A stretch of 64,000 nt of DNA from contig BPKM01000001.1 in NCBI GenBank assembly GCA_026005135.1, positions 186,001 to 250,000 on the forward strand, given 5' to 3'. The position numbers and the translations under genes are program-made. The DNA comes from Leptospiraceae bacterium (lineage in GTDB: Bacteria; Spirochaetota; Leptospiria; Leptospirales; Leptonemataceae). A model generated the notes under the pieces. That model had not been told where the DNA came from. It made no database searches and saw nothing but the letters and a program-made list of their open reading frames with translations. This document shows, piece by piece, positions 28,371 to 38,962 of the stretch (within the stretch, counting starts at the first letter, position 1; every line of letters begins with the position of its first letter).

Positions 28371-29878
28371 CTTTTCCAAACACTCCATTGATTATAATAA
28401 TATAATATAATAATAAAAATACAATTAACTAGTTGAACCCAGAATGGAGTTTTAAATATCCATTCTGGATCGTCTTTTTTCCAGCGAAAATAGTCTAAAA
28501 TCAATACAGGTAAAATAATTCGTAATATATCAAAACTATAAGTAAATAAATCAGGTGTTAATTTTCCTGGTGTATAAATAACAAAATTTGTAAAAACATC
28601 TTTAAATAAGATCATAGAATGATCAAAATTGTAGGCTCGAAAAGAGATGGCAGCAAATCCAAATAATAAAAATGTAATAAATATAGAAAGAAATGTTTTA
28701 AAACCTTCTGGTAAAATTAAAAATCGATTGCTAATATAAGTAATTTGTTCCTTTATATGTTTACGATAAAATATATAAAAAACAGCATAAATACCATTCA
28801 AAATACCCCAATTAATAAATGTCCAGTTGGCACCATGCCAGACACCAGAAATAAAAAATACAATTAAGATATTTCTATATTGATAAAGTTCTCCTAAACG
28901 ATTTCCTCCTAATGGTATATATATATAATCTGTAAACCAGCGATTTAACGTGATATGCCAGCGATTATATAATTCTACTGGATTCTTAGAAAATTCCGGA
29001 CAATGAAAATTTTCACTCAATTCAAAACCTAAAAATTTTGCTGAGCCTTTAGCAATATTAGAATAACCGGCAAAATCACAATAGACCTGGAAGGCAAATG
29101 CCATACCTCCAATAAGAATATGACCACTACCATTGCCCATTGCTAATTGAGGATTGCTTAAATACATATGAACATTTTCTAAAAATACTTTATTTACATG
29201 TTCACTTAGATGATCAGCAACACCAACTTTTAAATAATAGCCATATAATAAATACCAGATTCCTTTAATTATATGTTCTAATGTTAATTTTCTTTTTTGA
29301 TTGATTTGTGGTAATAAATCCTGAGCTCTTTCTATAGGACCTGCTACTAATTGAGGAAAAAAACATACGAATAAAGAAAAATTTAAAAAATCTTTTTCTG
29401 GTTTTATAATTTTTCTATAAACATCTATTGTATAAGACATAGTTTGAAAGGTATAAAAACTAATACCAACAGGTAATAATACATTTAATAAAATTTTGTT
29501 TTTATCATAGAGAAAAATATCTAATTTAGTAAATTGGTATAGTACATTTAATATTTCTATGAAATTATTGATAAAAAAATTATAATATTTAAACGTAAAT
29601 AGAATTGCAAGGTTGCCAATTACTGAAATACTTAATAATAATTTTCTTTTTTTTTCTGATTCTGTTTTATCAAGTAAGTTCGAAATAAAATAATCTAAAA
29701 ATGTACTGATAAAAATTAATGATAGATATAGCCAATCCCACCAGCCATAGAAAAAATAAGATGCAAGTAATAAAAATAAATTCTGATAACGTAATTTAGC
29801 ATTTGTAAATAACAATAACCAGTAGATACAGATAACAATAATAAAAAAATATAGATAGACATTCGAATTAAATATCAT
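28325..29878 (-). CDS. MBOAT family O-acyltransferase (AlgI-like)
   Basis: A 517-aa polytopic membrane protein. Family features include YFFYGWWDWLYL near the N-terminus, LLPVGISFYTFQTMSYTIDVYR, FFPQLVAGPIERAQDLLPQI, the RWHITLNRWFTDYIYIPLGG block and SGVWHGANWTFINWG, which contains the catalytic His. It would pass acyl groups (often acetyl) through the membrane to a surface polysaccharide or similar acceptor. It is followed on the same strand by an overlapping SGNH gene. A TATACA box four bases before the ATG suggests a leaderless transcript. Confidence 0.88.
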   Translation of the reverse strand: MIFNSNVYLYFFIIVICIYWLLLFTNAKLRYQNLFLLLASYFFYGWWDWLYLSLIFISTFLDYFISNLLDKTESEKKRKLLLSISVIGNLAILFTFKYYNFFINNFIEILNVLYQFTKLDIFLYDKNKILLNVLLPVGISFYTFQTMSYTIDVYRKIIKPEKDFLNFSLFVCFFPQLVAGPIERAQDLLPQINQKRKLTLEHIIKGIWYLLYGYYLKVGVADHLSEHVNKVFLENVHMYLSNPQLAMGNGSGHILIGGMAFAFQVYCDFAGYSNIAKGSAKFLGFELSENFHCPEFSKNPVELYNRWHITLNRWFTDYIYIPLGGNRLGELYQYRNILIVFFISGVWHGANWTFINWGILNGIYAVFYIFYRKHIKEQITYISNRFLILPEGFKTFLSIFITFLLFGFAAISFRAYNFDHSMILFKDVFTNFVIYTPGKLTPDLFTYSFDILRIILPVLILDYFRWKKDDPEWIFKTPFWVQLVNCIFIIILYYYNQWSVWKRCYLLRILKNYYFVL

Positions 29879-30053
29879 TTTTTGTATAGGAAATTTAAGA
29901 TAAATTGGCGGTCAATATTTTTAAGTAAAATGAACATATTATATCCAATAAATGATTTTGTTAATTGTGAAATTCATTTTACAATTGAGCATAATTATAG
30001 TAATAAAAATAGAATAAGATTGACATAGTGTAAGTGAAAATAAATACAATAAT

Positions 30054-31952
30054 GTGTTTAAAAAAAATTTATTTATTTTATTATTATTTTGTGGTTATTT
30101 ATATCCTCAACAATTTGATGAAGTTATTCGAATAGATGATAATTTTGAATCTTTAAATTTTTATTCTTATGTTTATTATTTAGAGTTAGAAAAGGAACTT
30201 AATTTAGAAGATATTTTACAGCATAAATTAATTTTATTAAAAAAGGAAATGCCTTTTTATGAGCATTTTTACAAAGGATATACAAAACAAATTTATTGGT
30301 TTCGATTTAAAATCAAAAATGAATCAGATAATATTATAAATATAAATTATTTATGCTGTCATTATAATACAGATTATGCCATTTTATATGTTTTTAAAAA
30401 TCATAAATTAAAGAAAATAATTAAAATGGGAGATAGATTTCCAATAGAACAATGGATTTATCCTTCGAAGGAAATTATATTTCCTCTACTTTTAGAACCT
30501 AATACGGAATATACATTTTATTTAAATATTAAAACAACCAGTAAAACAGAAATTTATTTTAAATTATTAAATTATTCGCAATTAAAAAAAACACTTAGTA
30601 ATGATTATCTAATCTTAGGTTTCTTTTTAGGGTTAATATTTCTAATACTTTTTATGATGATTTTATTAAATATATACTTAAAAAGCGAAATTATATTAAA
30701 TTTAATATTTTTTATATTTTTTTATAATTTTGGTCTGATTAGTATTTTAGGATTAGGTTGGGAGTATTTATGGGGATTTTTTCCATATTGGAATGATAGA
30801 GCACATTTGATTTTTATGAATATGGCATTAATTTTTTCTTATAAATTTATGTTATTACTTTATAGAGAATTTAAGTATATAAAAATTTTTAGAAATATTT
30901 TTGGAATACTTACTTTATTAAATATATTGATTATATTTGCTTCTTTTTTTGATTTTGTTTCTTATTTAAATATAGCTACTTTTATCCTTGTTATTATAGT
31001 TGTACCAATATCATTTTATTTATCATTGATTGTATTAAAATATAAAATCTTAAAAGAAAAAGAAATTGTTTATGGCTGGGGAATTTTAATATTTGCTGCA
31101 TTATTATATGTAATAAAGCAAATGAATCTTTTTACAGATAAATATTTATTTTTTATAAATGAGAAGTTTTTCCTTTTTACATCAAGTATTTTCTTTATTT
31201 TTCTTGTTTTAGGAATTTTAAAGCAGTTTAGTTTTTTTAGAATAAAAACAATCGAATATGATTTACAGTTAAAAATAGCCGAGAATATACAAAAAAAGCT
31301 TATACCAGATATAAATAAATATAATAATATATATTTATTTTATATACCTTATTCTAAGGTTAGTGGTGATTTTATTTATTTTAAAAAATTTAAAGATTTT
31401 TATTATATTATTTTAAGTGATATACAGGGACATGGAATTGGTTCTTCTATAGTTGCTGGAATATTAAAAATTATTTTGGATTTTAATAAAAATTGGAAGG
31501 AATCTAATAGTATATTAGAATATATTTATAAGAATTTAAAAAACTATCTAAAAGAAATGTTTATTACTTTAACTATGGTTAAAATCAATATAAAAAATGG
31601 TAGTTTAGAAATGTATCGATGTGGTGGAGAATATCCTGTTATAATTGATAAATATAATAATAAGATATTTTTAACATCAGAAGGAACTATATTACATTCC
31701 AGTTTTTTTCTATTTCCAGAGAAGAAAATCTATAAATTAAATAATCATGATTTAATTCTATTATTTACAGATGGATTAAATAATTTATTTGTAAATGCAA
31801 ATGTTGATTTAAATCAATTTTTTGATTTTATTTATGAGCTTTTTGAAAAAGAATATAATAAAGAAATTATACACGAAAAAGTTCAGAATTATTTAGATCA
31901 ATATTTAAAATATCAAGATGATGATATTAGTATAATAATTTATAGACGATAG
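30054..31952 (+). CDS. 7TMR-DISM receptor with SpoIIE-type phosphatase domain
   Basis: A 632-aa membrane signalling protein. A signal peptide (residues 1-20) is followed by an extracytoplasmic 7TMR-DISM-type sensory domain (about 25-190), seven hydrophobic helices (about 190-390), and a PP2C/SpoIIE serine phosphatase domain (about 400-632) with AENIQKKLIP, VSGDFIYF, LSDIQGHGIGSSIVAG, LLFTDGLNNLF and DDDISIIIYR, which supply the metal-binding aspartates. Such proteins usually dephosphorylate anti-sigma-antagonist (STAS) proteins. The start is GTG at 30054. It converges with a frameshifted paralogue whose stop lies 2 bp away. Confidence 0.82.
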   Translation: MFKKNLFILLLFCGYLYPQQFDEVIRIDDNFESLNFYSYVYYLELEKELNLEDILQHKLILLKKEMPFYEHFYKGYTKQIYWFRFKIKNESDNIININYLCCHYNTDYAILYVFKNHKLKKIIKMGDRFPIEQWIYPSKEIIFPLLLEPNTEYTFYLNIKTTSKTEIYFKLLNYSQLKKTLSNDYLILGFFLGLIFLILFMMILLNIYLKSEIILNLIFFIFFYNFGLISILGLGWEYLWGFFPYWNDRAHLIFMNMALIFSYKFMLLLYREFKYIKIFRNIFGILTLLNILIIFASFFDFVSYLNIATFILVIIVVPISFYLSLIVLKYKILKEKEIVYGWGILIFAALLYVIKQMNLFTDKYLFFINEKFFLFTSSIFFIFLVLGILKQFSFFRIKTIEYDLQLKIAENIQKKLIPDINKYNNIYLFYIPYSKVSGDFIYFKKFKDFYYIILSDIQGHGIGSSIVAGILKIILDFNKNWKESNSILEYIYKNLKNYLKEMFITLTMVKINIKNGSLEMYRCGGEYPVIIDKYNNKIFLTSEGTILHSSFFLFPEKKIYKLNNHDLILLFTDGLNNLFVNANVDLNQFFDFIYELFEKEYNKEIIHEKVQNYLDQYLKYQDDDISIIIYRR

Positions 31953-31953
31953 A

Positions 31954-33810
31954 TTATTTTATTTTGATAAAAATATATGTTATATCATCATCGATTTTAG
32001 ATTTATTTTTATTTATAATTTTTTGAATTTCATGATTAGTTTTTTCTATATCAAAATCATTTTTTTCGAGTATATTGATAATTTTTTTTATATCTAATTC
32101 TTCCTGTTTATTAAATAATTCTATTAAACCATCAGTATATAGAAATAAAATATCATTTTTATTGATAGAAATTATGCTTTTTTCTAAATCCATGTCGTAA
32201 TATTCTGCAATTGGTTTACCATGAAGCTTTATTTTTTGAAATTTGTTTTTTTGAATTAAATATAATGGTTCATGTCCAGCCATGTGAACACTAAGAGACA
32301 TATTCTTTAAATCAATTTCTAAAAATATACCTGTTATAAATAGATTTCCAATTTTTCCTATTAAAGATTTTCTAATGAGATTTAATATTTTACTAACTTC
32401 TGGAATAGTTTTATATTTATCAAAAATAATTTTTACCATTGATGCTATCATACTTCCAGATATACCATGGCCAGCAACATCCATTAATAAAATATAATAT
32501 TTATTATCTTTATAATATAAATCAAAAAAATCACCACCTACTTCTAATTTAGGTGAATAGAACCAACTAAATTGAATTCTTTCATTAGAAGGAACATTTG
32601 CAGGTAATAAAAATTTTTGTGTTTTAGAAGCGATTTGAAATTCATTATCCAGTAGTTTTTTATTTAATTCACTTTTATAAAAATATCTGCCAATTATAAT
32701 AGATAGTAAAGTTTTTTCGAAAACAAAACCAAGTATTAATAAATAGGTTGACGAATAAGAAAATTCTGTATAACCTAATAAACGAAAAATAACCATTATC
32801 GAAGTAAAATATAAAGGTGTCCATGTAATTAAAACAAAACGTGCATAGGGTATTTTTTTTAAAATACTATAAGTAGTAAAATAAATAACAAGAAAAATAT
32901 ATATAATGTTAATATATTCGTATATTGATTATATATTCTTGTAGGGAGAAATAATAATAAAATAAATATAATAGAGCCAATATAATTAAAATATAAATAA
33001 ATTTTTTTTATAATTGGATAATTATTTAAATTAAGAAAACTATATATAAATGTTAAAGCAAAAAAGGCTGGTAAGAAAAGCAAAAAAAGCATTTGCTTTA
33101 TCAAAAATATAATAAGGAATAAAGTTAAAAAATAAACTTCTTCCATTAATTAAACTATAAGATAAACATGTGGTTACAAAAATGTATATACTAAAATAAT
33201 AAAAATATTTTATTCGAGAACTAATCGAAAAAAATAAATGATAAATAAATAAAATTACAAATGAACCAATTATTGCACCATGTAAAAAAGAAGAATAATA
33301 TTGGTTTTTTATGAATTCTTTTTCTGAGTAAAAAACAACTGGAATTAAAATATTACTTGTACTTTGATATTTTAATATAATGTCTTTTTTTTCTTTATAA
33401 TTTATATAAAATTTGTAATAACATTCATTAGTTGGAATATTTCTTGAGTGATAATCATAATGATCACCACAAACCTCCATAAGGTTAGAATTAATATATA
33501 CTTGTAAACTATCAAGAGCAGATGTTGAAAGTTTTATAAAATATATATTTAAGTCTGGATTATGATTTTCTACTGTAAATTTGATCCAGACTGGTTCTTT
33601 TTTATAACCAAAATTTAATACTTTTTTTCTTATATCTCTACAATTTTTCCAACTAATATTTTTATGGGTATTAACATTTCCTATATAATAAAAGCAATTA
33701 TTATATAAATAATGAATTTCTTTTTCGAGTTTTAATAAAGGAGTTCCTAATAAAGGATTTATTAATATAAAACATAATAATAACAAAAATTTAAATGAAA
33801 CATTTAACAT
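31954..33810 (-). pseudogene. 7TMR-DISM/SpoIIE phosphatase paralogue with two frameshifts
   Basis: Three frames together make one gene of about 618 codons. From the ATG at 33810 a signal peptide and 7TMR-DISM sensory domain run into the membrane region until a surplus base in the seven-T run (33082-33088 as A on the + strand). The next frame (LLFLPAFFALTFIYSF onward) continues to about 32861, where one base is missing beside an A/T run. The third frame continues RFVLITWTPLYF, then the SpoIIE domain (VGGDFFDLYY, LLMDVAGHGISGSM, LFLYTDGLIELF, IDDDITYIF). The phosphatase domain keeps its metal aspartates. Decay or homopolymer sequencing errors. Confidence 0.75.
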
Positions 33811-33865
33811 CAAATTGTATTTTATTAAAAATCCTATTTTTTTACAAGAATTTTTTAAATGGGAA

Positions 33866-33892
33866 TAAAAATCTCCTGAATTTTCAGGAGAT
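33866..33892 (-). terminator. Rho-independent terminator after trxB
   Basis: Read on the minus strand: a 10-bp stem ATCTCCTGAA/TTCAGGAGAT with a tiny loop, followed by TTTTTATT. It begins immediately at the trxB stop codon, a textbook terminator. Confidence 0.85.
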
Positions 33893-34863
33893 TAGTCATT
33901 AATAGTTTCTAAATATTTTTCACATTCTAAAGCTGCCATACATCCTGTTCCAGCAGCAGTTATAGCCTGTCGATATTTTTTATCCTGGACATCACCAGCT
34001 GCAAAAACACCTGGAATGTTTGTTTGTGTAGTACCTGGTTTTGTTATAATATAACCATCGCTATCTAATTCTAATTGTCCTTTAAAAGGATCGGTATTAG
34101 GTTTATGACCAATTGCATAGAAAAGACCATTTGCTTCTAATTCTGTAATTTCATTGGTTTGTAAATTTTGTAATTTTACTTTTTGTAAGACATTGTCACC
34201 TATTGCTTCGATAACAACTGTATTCCAGATTATTTTAATTTTGGGGTTTTTCATCACTCTTTCCTGCATAATTTTCGAAGCTCTTAATTGATCTCTTCTA
34301 TGGATTAAATAAACAATAGAACCAAATTTTGTTAAATAGTTTGCTTCTTCGCAAGCAGAATCTCCACCACCAACAACAACAAGAGGTTTGTTACGGAATA
34401 ATGGTAATGCACCATCACAAACTGCACAGGCAGAAATTCCTTTTTGCCAGAATAATTCTTCTCCTTTTATATTTAGTCGTTTTGCTGTTGCTCCTGTTGC
34501 AATAATAACAGAATGAGCAAGTACAGGTTCTTCGTTTTCGAAACCTTCTCTCCATAATTTGAACGGTCTAGAAGAAAAATCAACTTTAGAAATTGTTTCT
34601 GTTATAATGGTAGTACCAAATCGTAAGGATTGTTTTCTCATTCTTTCCATAAGTTCTGGTCCAGATATACCATCGGGAAAACCTGGAAAATTTTCTACTT
34701 CTGTTGTTGTTGTTAATTGACCACCTGCTGCAATACCTCCAGCCATAAAACCTTCGTACATTACTGGATTTAAATTTGCTCTAGCTGCATAGATGGCTGC
34801 TGTATGAGCAGCAGGACCACTACCTATAATTACAACCTTATGTATTTTTTGATTCGTTTCCAT
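33892..34863 (-). CDS. trxB: Thioredoxin-disulfide reductase
   Basis: A 323-aa cytoplasmic flavoenzyme that reduces thioredoxin with NADPH. It has the FAD-binding [14 protein letters not shown] at residues 12-25, the redox-active CAVCDG at about 145, the NADPH-binding [10 protein letters not shown] followed by [10 protein letters not shown], and the C-terminal FAD block [23 protein letters not shown]. Length is normal. A TATAAA sequence four bases before the ATG suggests leaderless transcription. It has its own terminator. Confidence 0.95.
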   Translation of the reverse strand: METNQKIHKVVIIGSGPAAHTAAIYAARANLNPVMYEGFMAGGIAAGGQLTTTTEVENFPGFPDGISGPELMERMRKQSLRFGTTIITETISKVDFSSRPFKLWREGFENEEPVLAHSVIIATGATAKRLNIKGEELFWQKGISACAVCDGALPLFRNKPLVVVGGGDSACEEANYLTKFGSIVYLIHRRDQLRASKIMQERVMKNPKIKIIWNTVVIEAIGDNVLQKVKLQNLQTNEITELEANGLFYAIGHKPNTDPFKGQLELDSDGYIITKPGTTQTNIPGVFAAGDVQDKKYRQAITAAGTGCMAALECEKYLETIND

Positions 34864-34941
34864 AATTTTATAATATAATATATGTAATTAAAATGTCATT
34901 CTTTTCTTGTTTTTTTATTGAATTTTTTTTAATTGGTTATT

Positions 34942-35286
34942 GTGGAATTTAAACGAAAAATCTGGAATTTAGAAGAAGCAAGGAAAATATTTCCACAAAT
35001 TTATAAAATTACTGAAGAATATTATAACAAAGTAGAATTTTTACGAAAGCAATTAGAAACAATTTTACCCGAAAATGAGCAGGAAAAAATAGAAGAAGAA
35101 ATTTCAAAATTAATTCAACTATGGGCAATACAAATGTTTGATTTTGGTGTAGAAGTTAAAGGTTTATGGTTAGTGGATTTTGATAATGGTAAAGGATATT
35201 ATTGTTGGAAATATAATGAACCAGATATTTTATATGAACATGATTATTTTTCTGGTTTTAAAGGGCGAAAATTAATAAAAGAATAA
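34942..35286 (+). CDS. DUF2203 family protein
   Basis: A 114-aa protein. The layout fits DUF2203: an N-terminal helix with LEEARKIFPQI, a central helical pair, VEVKGLWLVDFDN, then CWKYNEPDILYEHDYFSGFKGRK at the end. The family's function is not known to me. GTG at 34942 is used; TTG at 34933 would add three residues and neither has a Shine-Dalgarno. It lies 14 bp upstream of bcp and is probably cotranscribed with bcp and pepA. Confidence 0.75.
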   Translation: MEFKRKIWNLEEARKIFPQIYKITEEYYNKVEFLRKQLETILPENEQEKIEEEISKLIQLWAIQMFDFGVEVKGLWLVDFDNGKGYYCWKYNEPDILYEHDYFSGFKGRKLIKE

Positions 35287-35300
35287 TAAGGAGATAAGGA

Positions 35301-35816
35301 ATGTCAGAATTATTAAAAGAAAATAAAAAAATAAAAAATTTTAAAGTTTTATTAGATAATGGAGAAAAAACTACATTAAAAGAATTAGCAGGTAATAAAG
35401 GATTAATTTTATATTTTTATCCTAAGGATAATACACCAGGTTGTACAAAAGAAGCCTGTTCATTTCGGGACAATTTAGAAGAATTTCAGAAGATTGGATA
35501 CAATGTTGTTGGTGTATCTGCTGATTCTCTTGAATCCCATCAAAAATTTAAAAATAAACATAATTTAAATTTTCCTTTAATTGTAGATGAATCAAAAGAA
35601 TTATGCCAGTACTTTGGAGTATGGGGCGAAAAGAAAATGTATGGTAAAACCTATGAAGGTATAAATCGAACAACATTTATTCTGGATAAAGATTTAAAAA
35701 TTATAAAAGTATATCCCAAAGTTAAAGTAGAAGAACATTGTAATCAGATTTTAAATGATTTAGCAAAATTAATTTATAAAAAAGAGGTAAAATATGGCAC
35801 AAAAAACAAAAGATAA
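35301..35816 (+). CDS. bcp: Peroxiredoxin, thioredoxin-dependent (BCP/PrxQ type)
   Basis: A 171-aa peroxide-reducing enzyme. The peroxidatic Cys lies in PGCTKEACSFRD, and the resolving Cys is five residues on in the same helix, as in the atypical 2-Cys BCP group. LILYFYPKDNTPG and NRTTFILDKD are also family features. AAGGAG precedes the ATG. It overlaps pepA by 23 bp. Its reductant would be the thioredoxin system, whose trxB lies nearby on the other strand. Confidence 0.9.
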   Translation: MSELLKENKKIKNFKVLLDNGEKTTLKELAGNKGLILYFYPKDNTPGCTKEACSFRDNLEEFQKIGYNVVGVSADSLESHQKFKNKHNLNFPLIVDESKELCQYFGVWGEKKMYGKTYEGINRTTFILDKDLKIIKVYPKVKVEEHCNQILNDLAKLIYKKEVKYGTKNKR

Positions 35817-37392
35817 ATTAGAACATTTTAATATTCCTAATTCTATATTTCATTTTCATCCTTCTGAGCTAAAAGACTCCTTTATATTGGTTCCAGTATT
35901 TCAGGAAATTACTAATGAACAAATTCAATCTTTATTAAATATAAATGAACCTATTTTTAATGATGATCTCTTTTTTAGAAAAAAAATAGGTGAAATTTTT
36001 CAGAAATCAAATTATATTTTTCTTGGATTAGGAGAAAAGAAAAAATTTCATCCGGAAATAATATTTAATGCTTTTAAACCTCTGGGAAATTATTTAACAC
36101 AGGCAGGTCCATCTAAAATAACAATTTTAATTCCTTTTTATATAGAAGAAACCATTTTAGAATGGTCAAATATTTATAAAGAAAATCAAAACGATCCATG
36201 GTTTAATACTAATCATAAAGAAAAAAGTTATTTTGATTATGTATACGATTATAATCTGAAAGAATTTATCAAAACAATGATCTATAGTATTGAATTAGGT
36301 GGCTTTTCTTTGGGTATTTATAAAAATCAGAAAAATCATAAAAAAAGTAGAGTAGATATAGGTATTAATACATCATTAAAAACAAAAGAATTAACACAGT
36401 TAATTCACATTGCTAAATATATTGCCGATTTGACTAATGCTTATCGTTATATTGCTTCTTTACCTGGTAATATTTTAAATCCAGAAACTTACGAAGAATA
36501 TGCAAAAAAAATCATAAAGATTTATAAATTAAATATAAAAATCATAAAAGATAAAGAATTGGAAAAACAAGGATTTAATGGAGTTCTTGCAGTAGGTAAA
36601 GGAGCACAAAAATCACCTCGTGTTATTATTGTAGAATATAAACCGGAGAAATCTAAAAATAAAAAACCCTTAGTATTAGTAGGTAAGGGAATAACATTTG
36701 ATACAGGTGGAATTTCTTTAAAACCAGCTGCAGAAATGCACGAAATGAAATATGATATGTGCGGTAGTGCATTGGTTTTACATTCTGTTGCACTTGCTTC
36801 GCAATTAAAATTAGATTATCCAGTTATAGGTATTCTGGGTATTGCTGAAAATATTCCTGATGCAAATGCTTCTCGACCTGGTGATGTCTATAAAGCTTGG
36901 AACGGTGTAACAGTAGAAATACAGAATACAGATGCAGAAGGTAGATTGGTCTTAGGAGATATATTAGCATATGGTGCAAAAACGTATAATCCAGAAGTTA
37001 TTTTAGATTTTGCTACCTTAACTGGTGCATGTATTATTGCCTTAGGTCATAATGCTGCTGGTGTAATGACAATGTCTGATTATTTATATCAAAAAATAGA
37101 AAAAGCAAGTAAAATATCCTTAGAAAGAGTATGGAGACTTCCTCATTGGTCTATTTATGATGAGCAATTAAAATCTGATATTGCTGATATTAGAAATATA
37201 GGTGGAAGACCAGCAGGAACTGTTACTGCTATGCGTTTTCTTTCAAAATTTGTTCCAGAACATATTCCCTGGGCTCATTTTGATATAGCTGGAACAGCAT
37301 GGTTAAGCAGTGGACCAGATTATATAAAAGGTGCAACAGGTTGGGGAATTAAACTTATGGAAATCCTGTTCCATACTTTAAAAGAAGAATAA
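35794..37392 (+). CDS. pepA: Leucyl aminopeptidase (M17 family)
   Basis: A 532-aa cytosolic metallo-aminopeptidase. The metal-binding and catalytic blocks are VGKGITFDTGGISLKP (Lys and Asp ligands), YDMCGSA and the M17 signature NTDAEGRLVLGD. The N-terminal 170 residues are the variable macro-like domain. AAGAGG precedes the ATG, which lies inside the end of bcp, so the two are translationally coupled. Length is slightly above the usual ~500 aa. Confidence 0.93.
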   Translation: MAQKTKDKLEHFNIPNSIFHFHPSELKDSFILVPVFQEITNEQIQSLLNINEPIFNDDLFFRKKIGEIFQKSNYIFLGLGEKKKFHPEIIFNAFKPLGNYLTQAGPSKITILIPFYIEETILEWSNIYKENQNDPWFNTNHKEKSYFDYVYDYNLKEFIKTMIYSIELGGFSLGIYKNQKNHKKSRVDIGINTSLKTKELTQLIHIAKYIADLTNAYRYIASLPGNILNPETYEEYAKKIIKIYKLNIKIIKDKELEKQGFNGVLAVGKGAQKSPRVIIVEYKPEKSKNKKPLVLVGKGITFDTGGISLKPAAEMHEMKYDMCGSALVLHSVALASQLKLDYPVIGILGIAENIPDANASRPGDVYKAWNGVTVEIQNTDAEGRLVLGDILAYGAKTYNPEVILDFATLTGACIIALGHNAAGVMTMSDYLYQKIEKASKISLERVWRLPHWSIYDEQLKSDIADIRNIGGRPAGTVTAMRFLSKFVPEHIPWAHFDIAGTAWLSSGPDYIKGATGWGIKLMEILFHTLKEE

Positions 37393-37428
37393 TTTATAAA
37401 AAAAGTAAATTCAATTAAATAAATTATT

Positions 37429-37914
37429 TTAAAAATCTAATCCTTTATTATGCAATTCCCGGGTTAATTGTAAAGTAAATTCCTGGGAATGCATATCCAT
37501 TTGTTTTGAAGTTTCTTTCAAAATGCTACTAAGAAAATCATATATTCTTACCGGATCATCATCAGTACCAATTATTTTTGTTGAAACTTCCTGAATTAAA
37601 TTATATTCAGCTTCACTTAATATCTTTTTAAGACTAAGTTGAGGATTTTGTTTTTTTATATCAATAATTCGATTTGCTAAATTAGAGGGAGAAAGAAACT
37701 CTAATACTTTTTTTACATAATTTTTTTTGCTTAAATGTATTTCTGGTAAAATTAACTGTAATTTTAAATGAAAATAAGGATTTTCTACATCATTTATAGA
37801 AATAGAATGATTCTTTTCATTTATAGGAATCAATAATTTCTTTTCTGCATCATAAATATGAGTAATTTTTTTAGAGATTGTTATTGTTACTCTTTTATAG
37901 TTTTCCTTTTCCAT
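37429..37914 (-). CDS. Hypothetical protein
   Basis: A 161-aa protein I do not recognise. It has no signal peptide or membrane segment. The N-terminal half looks beta-rich (RVTITISKKITHIYDAEKKLLIPI), and the C-terminal half looks helical with LQLTRELHNKGLDF at the end. It is convergent with pepA, 36 bp apart, and has AT-rich DNA upstream without a Shine-Dalgarno. Base composition is like its neighbours, so it is probably a normal lineage-specific gene. Confidence 0.6.
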   Translation of the reverse strand: MEKENYKRVTITISKKITHIYDAEKKLLIPINEKNHSISINDVENPYFHLKLQLILPEIHLSKKNYVKKVLEFLSPSNLANRIIDIKKQNPQLSLKKILSEAEYNLIQEVSTKIIGTDDDPVRIYDFLSSILKETSKQMDMHSQEFTLQLTRELHNKGLDF

Positions 37915-38097
37915 TAAATTAAAAATAGGAATGAATGTAGCAATGTCAATAAAAATTTCGTTTATAATTGTAATTACCTTAATGTTTTTTAAAAATTATG
38001 GTCTTAAATTTTAAATATCATTATTTATATTACAACACGAAGTGATATATTTTAACTTAATTGACGAAAAAATTATTATAAAAAAAATTATAATATT

Positions 38098-38349
38098 ATG
38101 TTAGAACAAAAAAAACAAATACCTTTACTTGTACCAGATATAGGTGATGCAGAAAATATAGAATTAGTTCAATGGAATATACAAGAAGGCGAAATTGTAG
38201 AAGAAGGAATGGAATTATGTGAACTTGTAACATCCAAAGCTACTTTTCCTTTAGAATCTCCATTTAATGGAAAAATTATTAAGATTTTAAAACCAGCTGG
38301 TTCAACAGTAAAAATTGGAGAAGAACTTGCCATTATTGAAATCTCTTAA
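38098..38349 (+). CDS. Lipoyl/biotinyl-domain protein (stand-alone)
   Basis: An 83-aa protein consisting of one biotinyl/lipoyl-type domain. LVTSKATFPLESPFNGKIIKI contains the modifiable Lys in the hairpin (V-T-S-K-A where E2 proteins usually have E-T-D-K-A), and VPDIGDAENIELVQW matches the E2 domain start. It may be a free lipoyl carrier or the remains of a 2-oxoacid dehydrogenase E2; no acyltransferase domain is nearby. TATAAT lies immediately before the ATG, suggesting leaderless transcription. Confidence 0.75.
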   Translation: MLEQKKQIPLLVPDIGDAENIELVQWNIQEGEIVEEGMELCELVTSKATFPLESPFNGKIIKILKPAGSTVKIGEELAIIEIS

Positions 38350-38962
38350 AAGATTTATTTTATTTTTATTAGCAGGAATTATTTTTTGTCGTAATATGTC
38401 CAAACAATATATACTTTTCTTAGGAGATAGTTTAACATATGGTTATCTTGTATCTTCGAATCATTCTTTTCCGTCTTTAATAGAAAAGGAACTAAGAAAA
38501 AAACATCTTATTGATGAAAAAACAAAAATTATTAATGCTGGAAATCCCGGAGATACTACAGAAATGGCTCTTTATCGTTTGGAGTATATATTAAAAAATT
38601 ATAGAAATATTTATTTAACAATTGTATTTTTAGGAGCAAATGATTATTTATTAGGTGAATCATCAGAAGAAATCTATATGAATTTTAAAAAGATAATAGA
38701 ATCATTAAAGTCTTATAATCCAGAAATGAAGATTATTTTAATAGAATTTCTACCATTTGATGATATTAGATTGCGTGAATTTAGAAATATTTATGAAAAG
38801 TTAAAAACAGAATATCCAGAAATTATTTTTGTTCCAGATGTAATGGGAAATATTATCAAAAATCCAGAACTTGTTTTAGATGATGGTATTCATCCTAATG
38901 AAAAAGGCTATAAAATTATTGCAGAAAAAATTTATCCTTATGTCGAAAATGTTTTAAAATAA
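38336..38962 (+). CDS. SGNH/GDSL-family esterase, possible lipoprotein
   Basis: About 208 aa. GDSL block I is YILFLGDSLTYGY, block II NAGNPGDT, block III FLGANDYL and block V LDDGIHPNEKGY, giving a full Ser-Asp-His set like arylesterase/lysophospholipase TesA. An N-terminal hydrophobic stretch RFILFLLAGIIFC suggests a signal peptide, possibly with a spirochaetal-type lipobox cysteine. A TTG start at 38336 is preferred and overlaps the previous gene; TTG 38315 is possible. It ends one base into the next gene. Confidence 0.75.
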   Translation: MKSLKRFILFLLAGIIFCRNMSKQYILFLGDSLTYGYLVSSNHSFPSLIEKELRKKHLIDEKTKIINAGNPGDTTEMALYRLEYILKNYRNIYLTIVFLGANDYLLGESSEEIYMNFKKIIESLKSYNPEMKIILIEFLPFDDIRLREFRNIYEKLKTEYPEIIFVPDVMGNIIKNPELVLDDGIHPNEKGYKIIAEKIYPYVENVLK

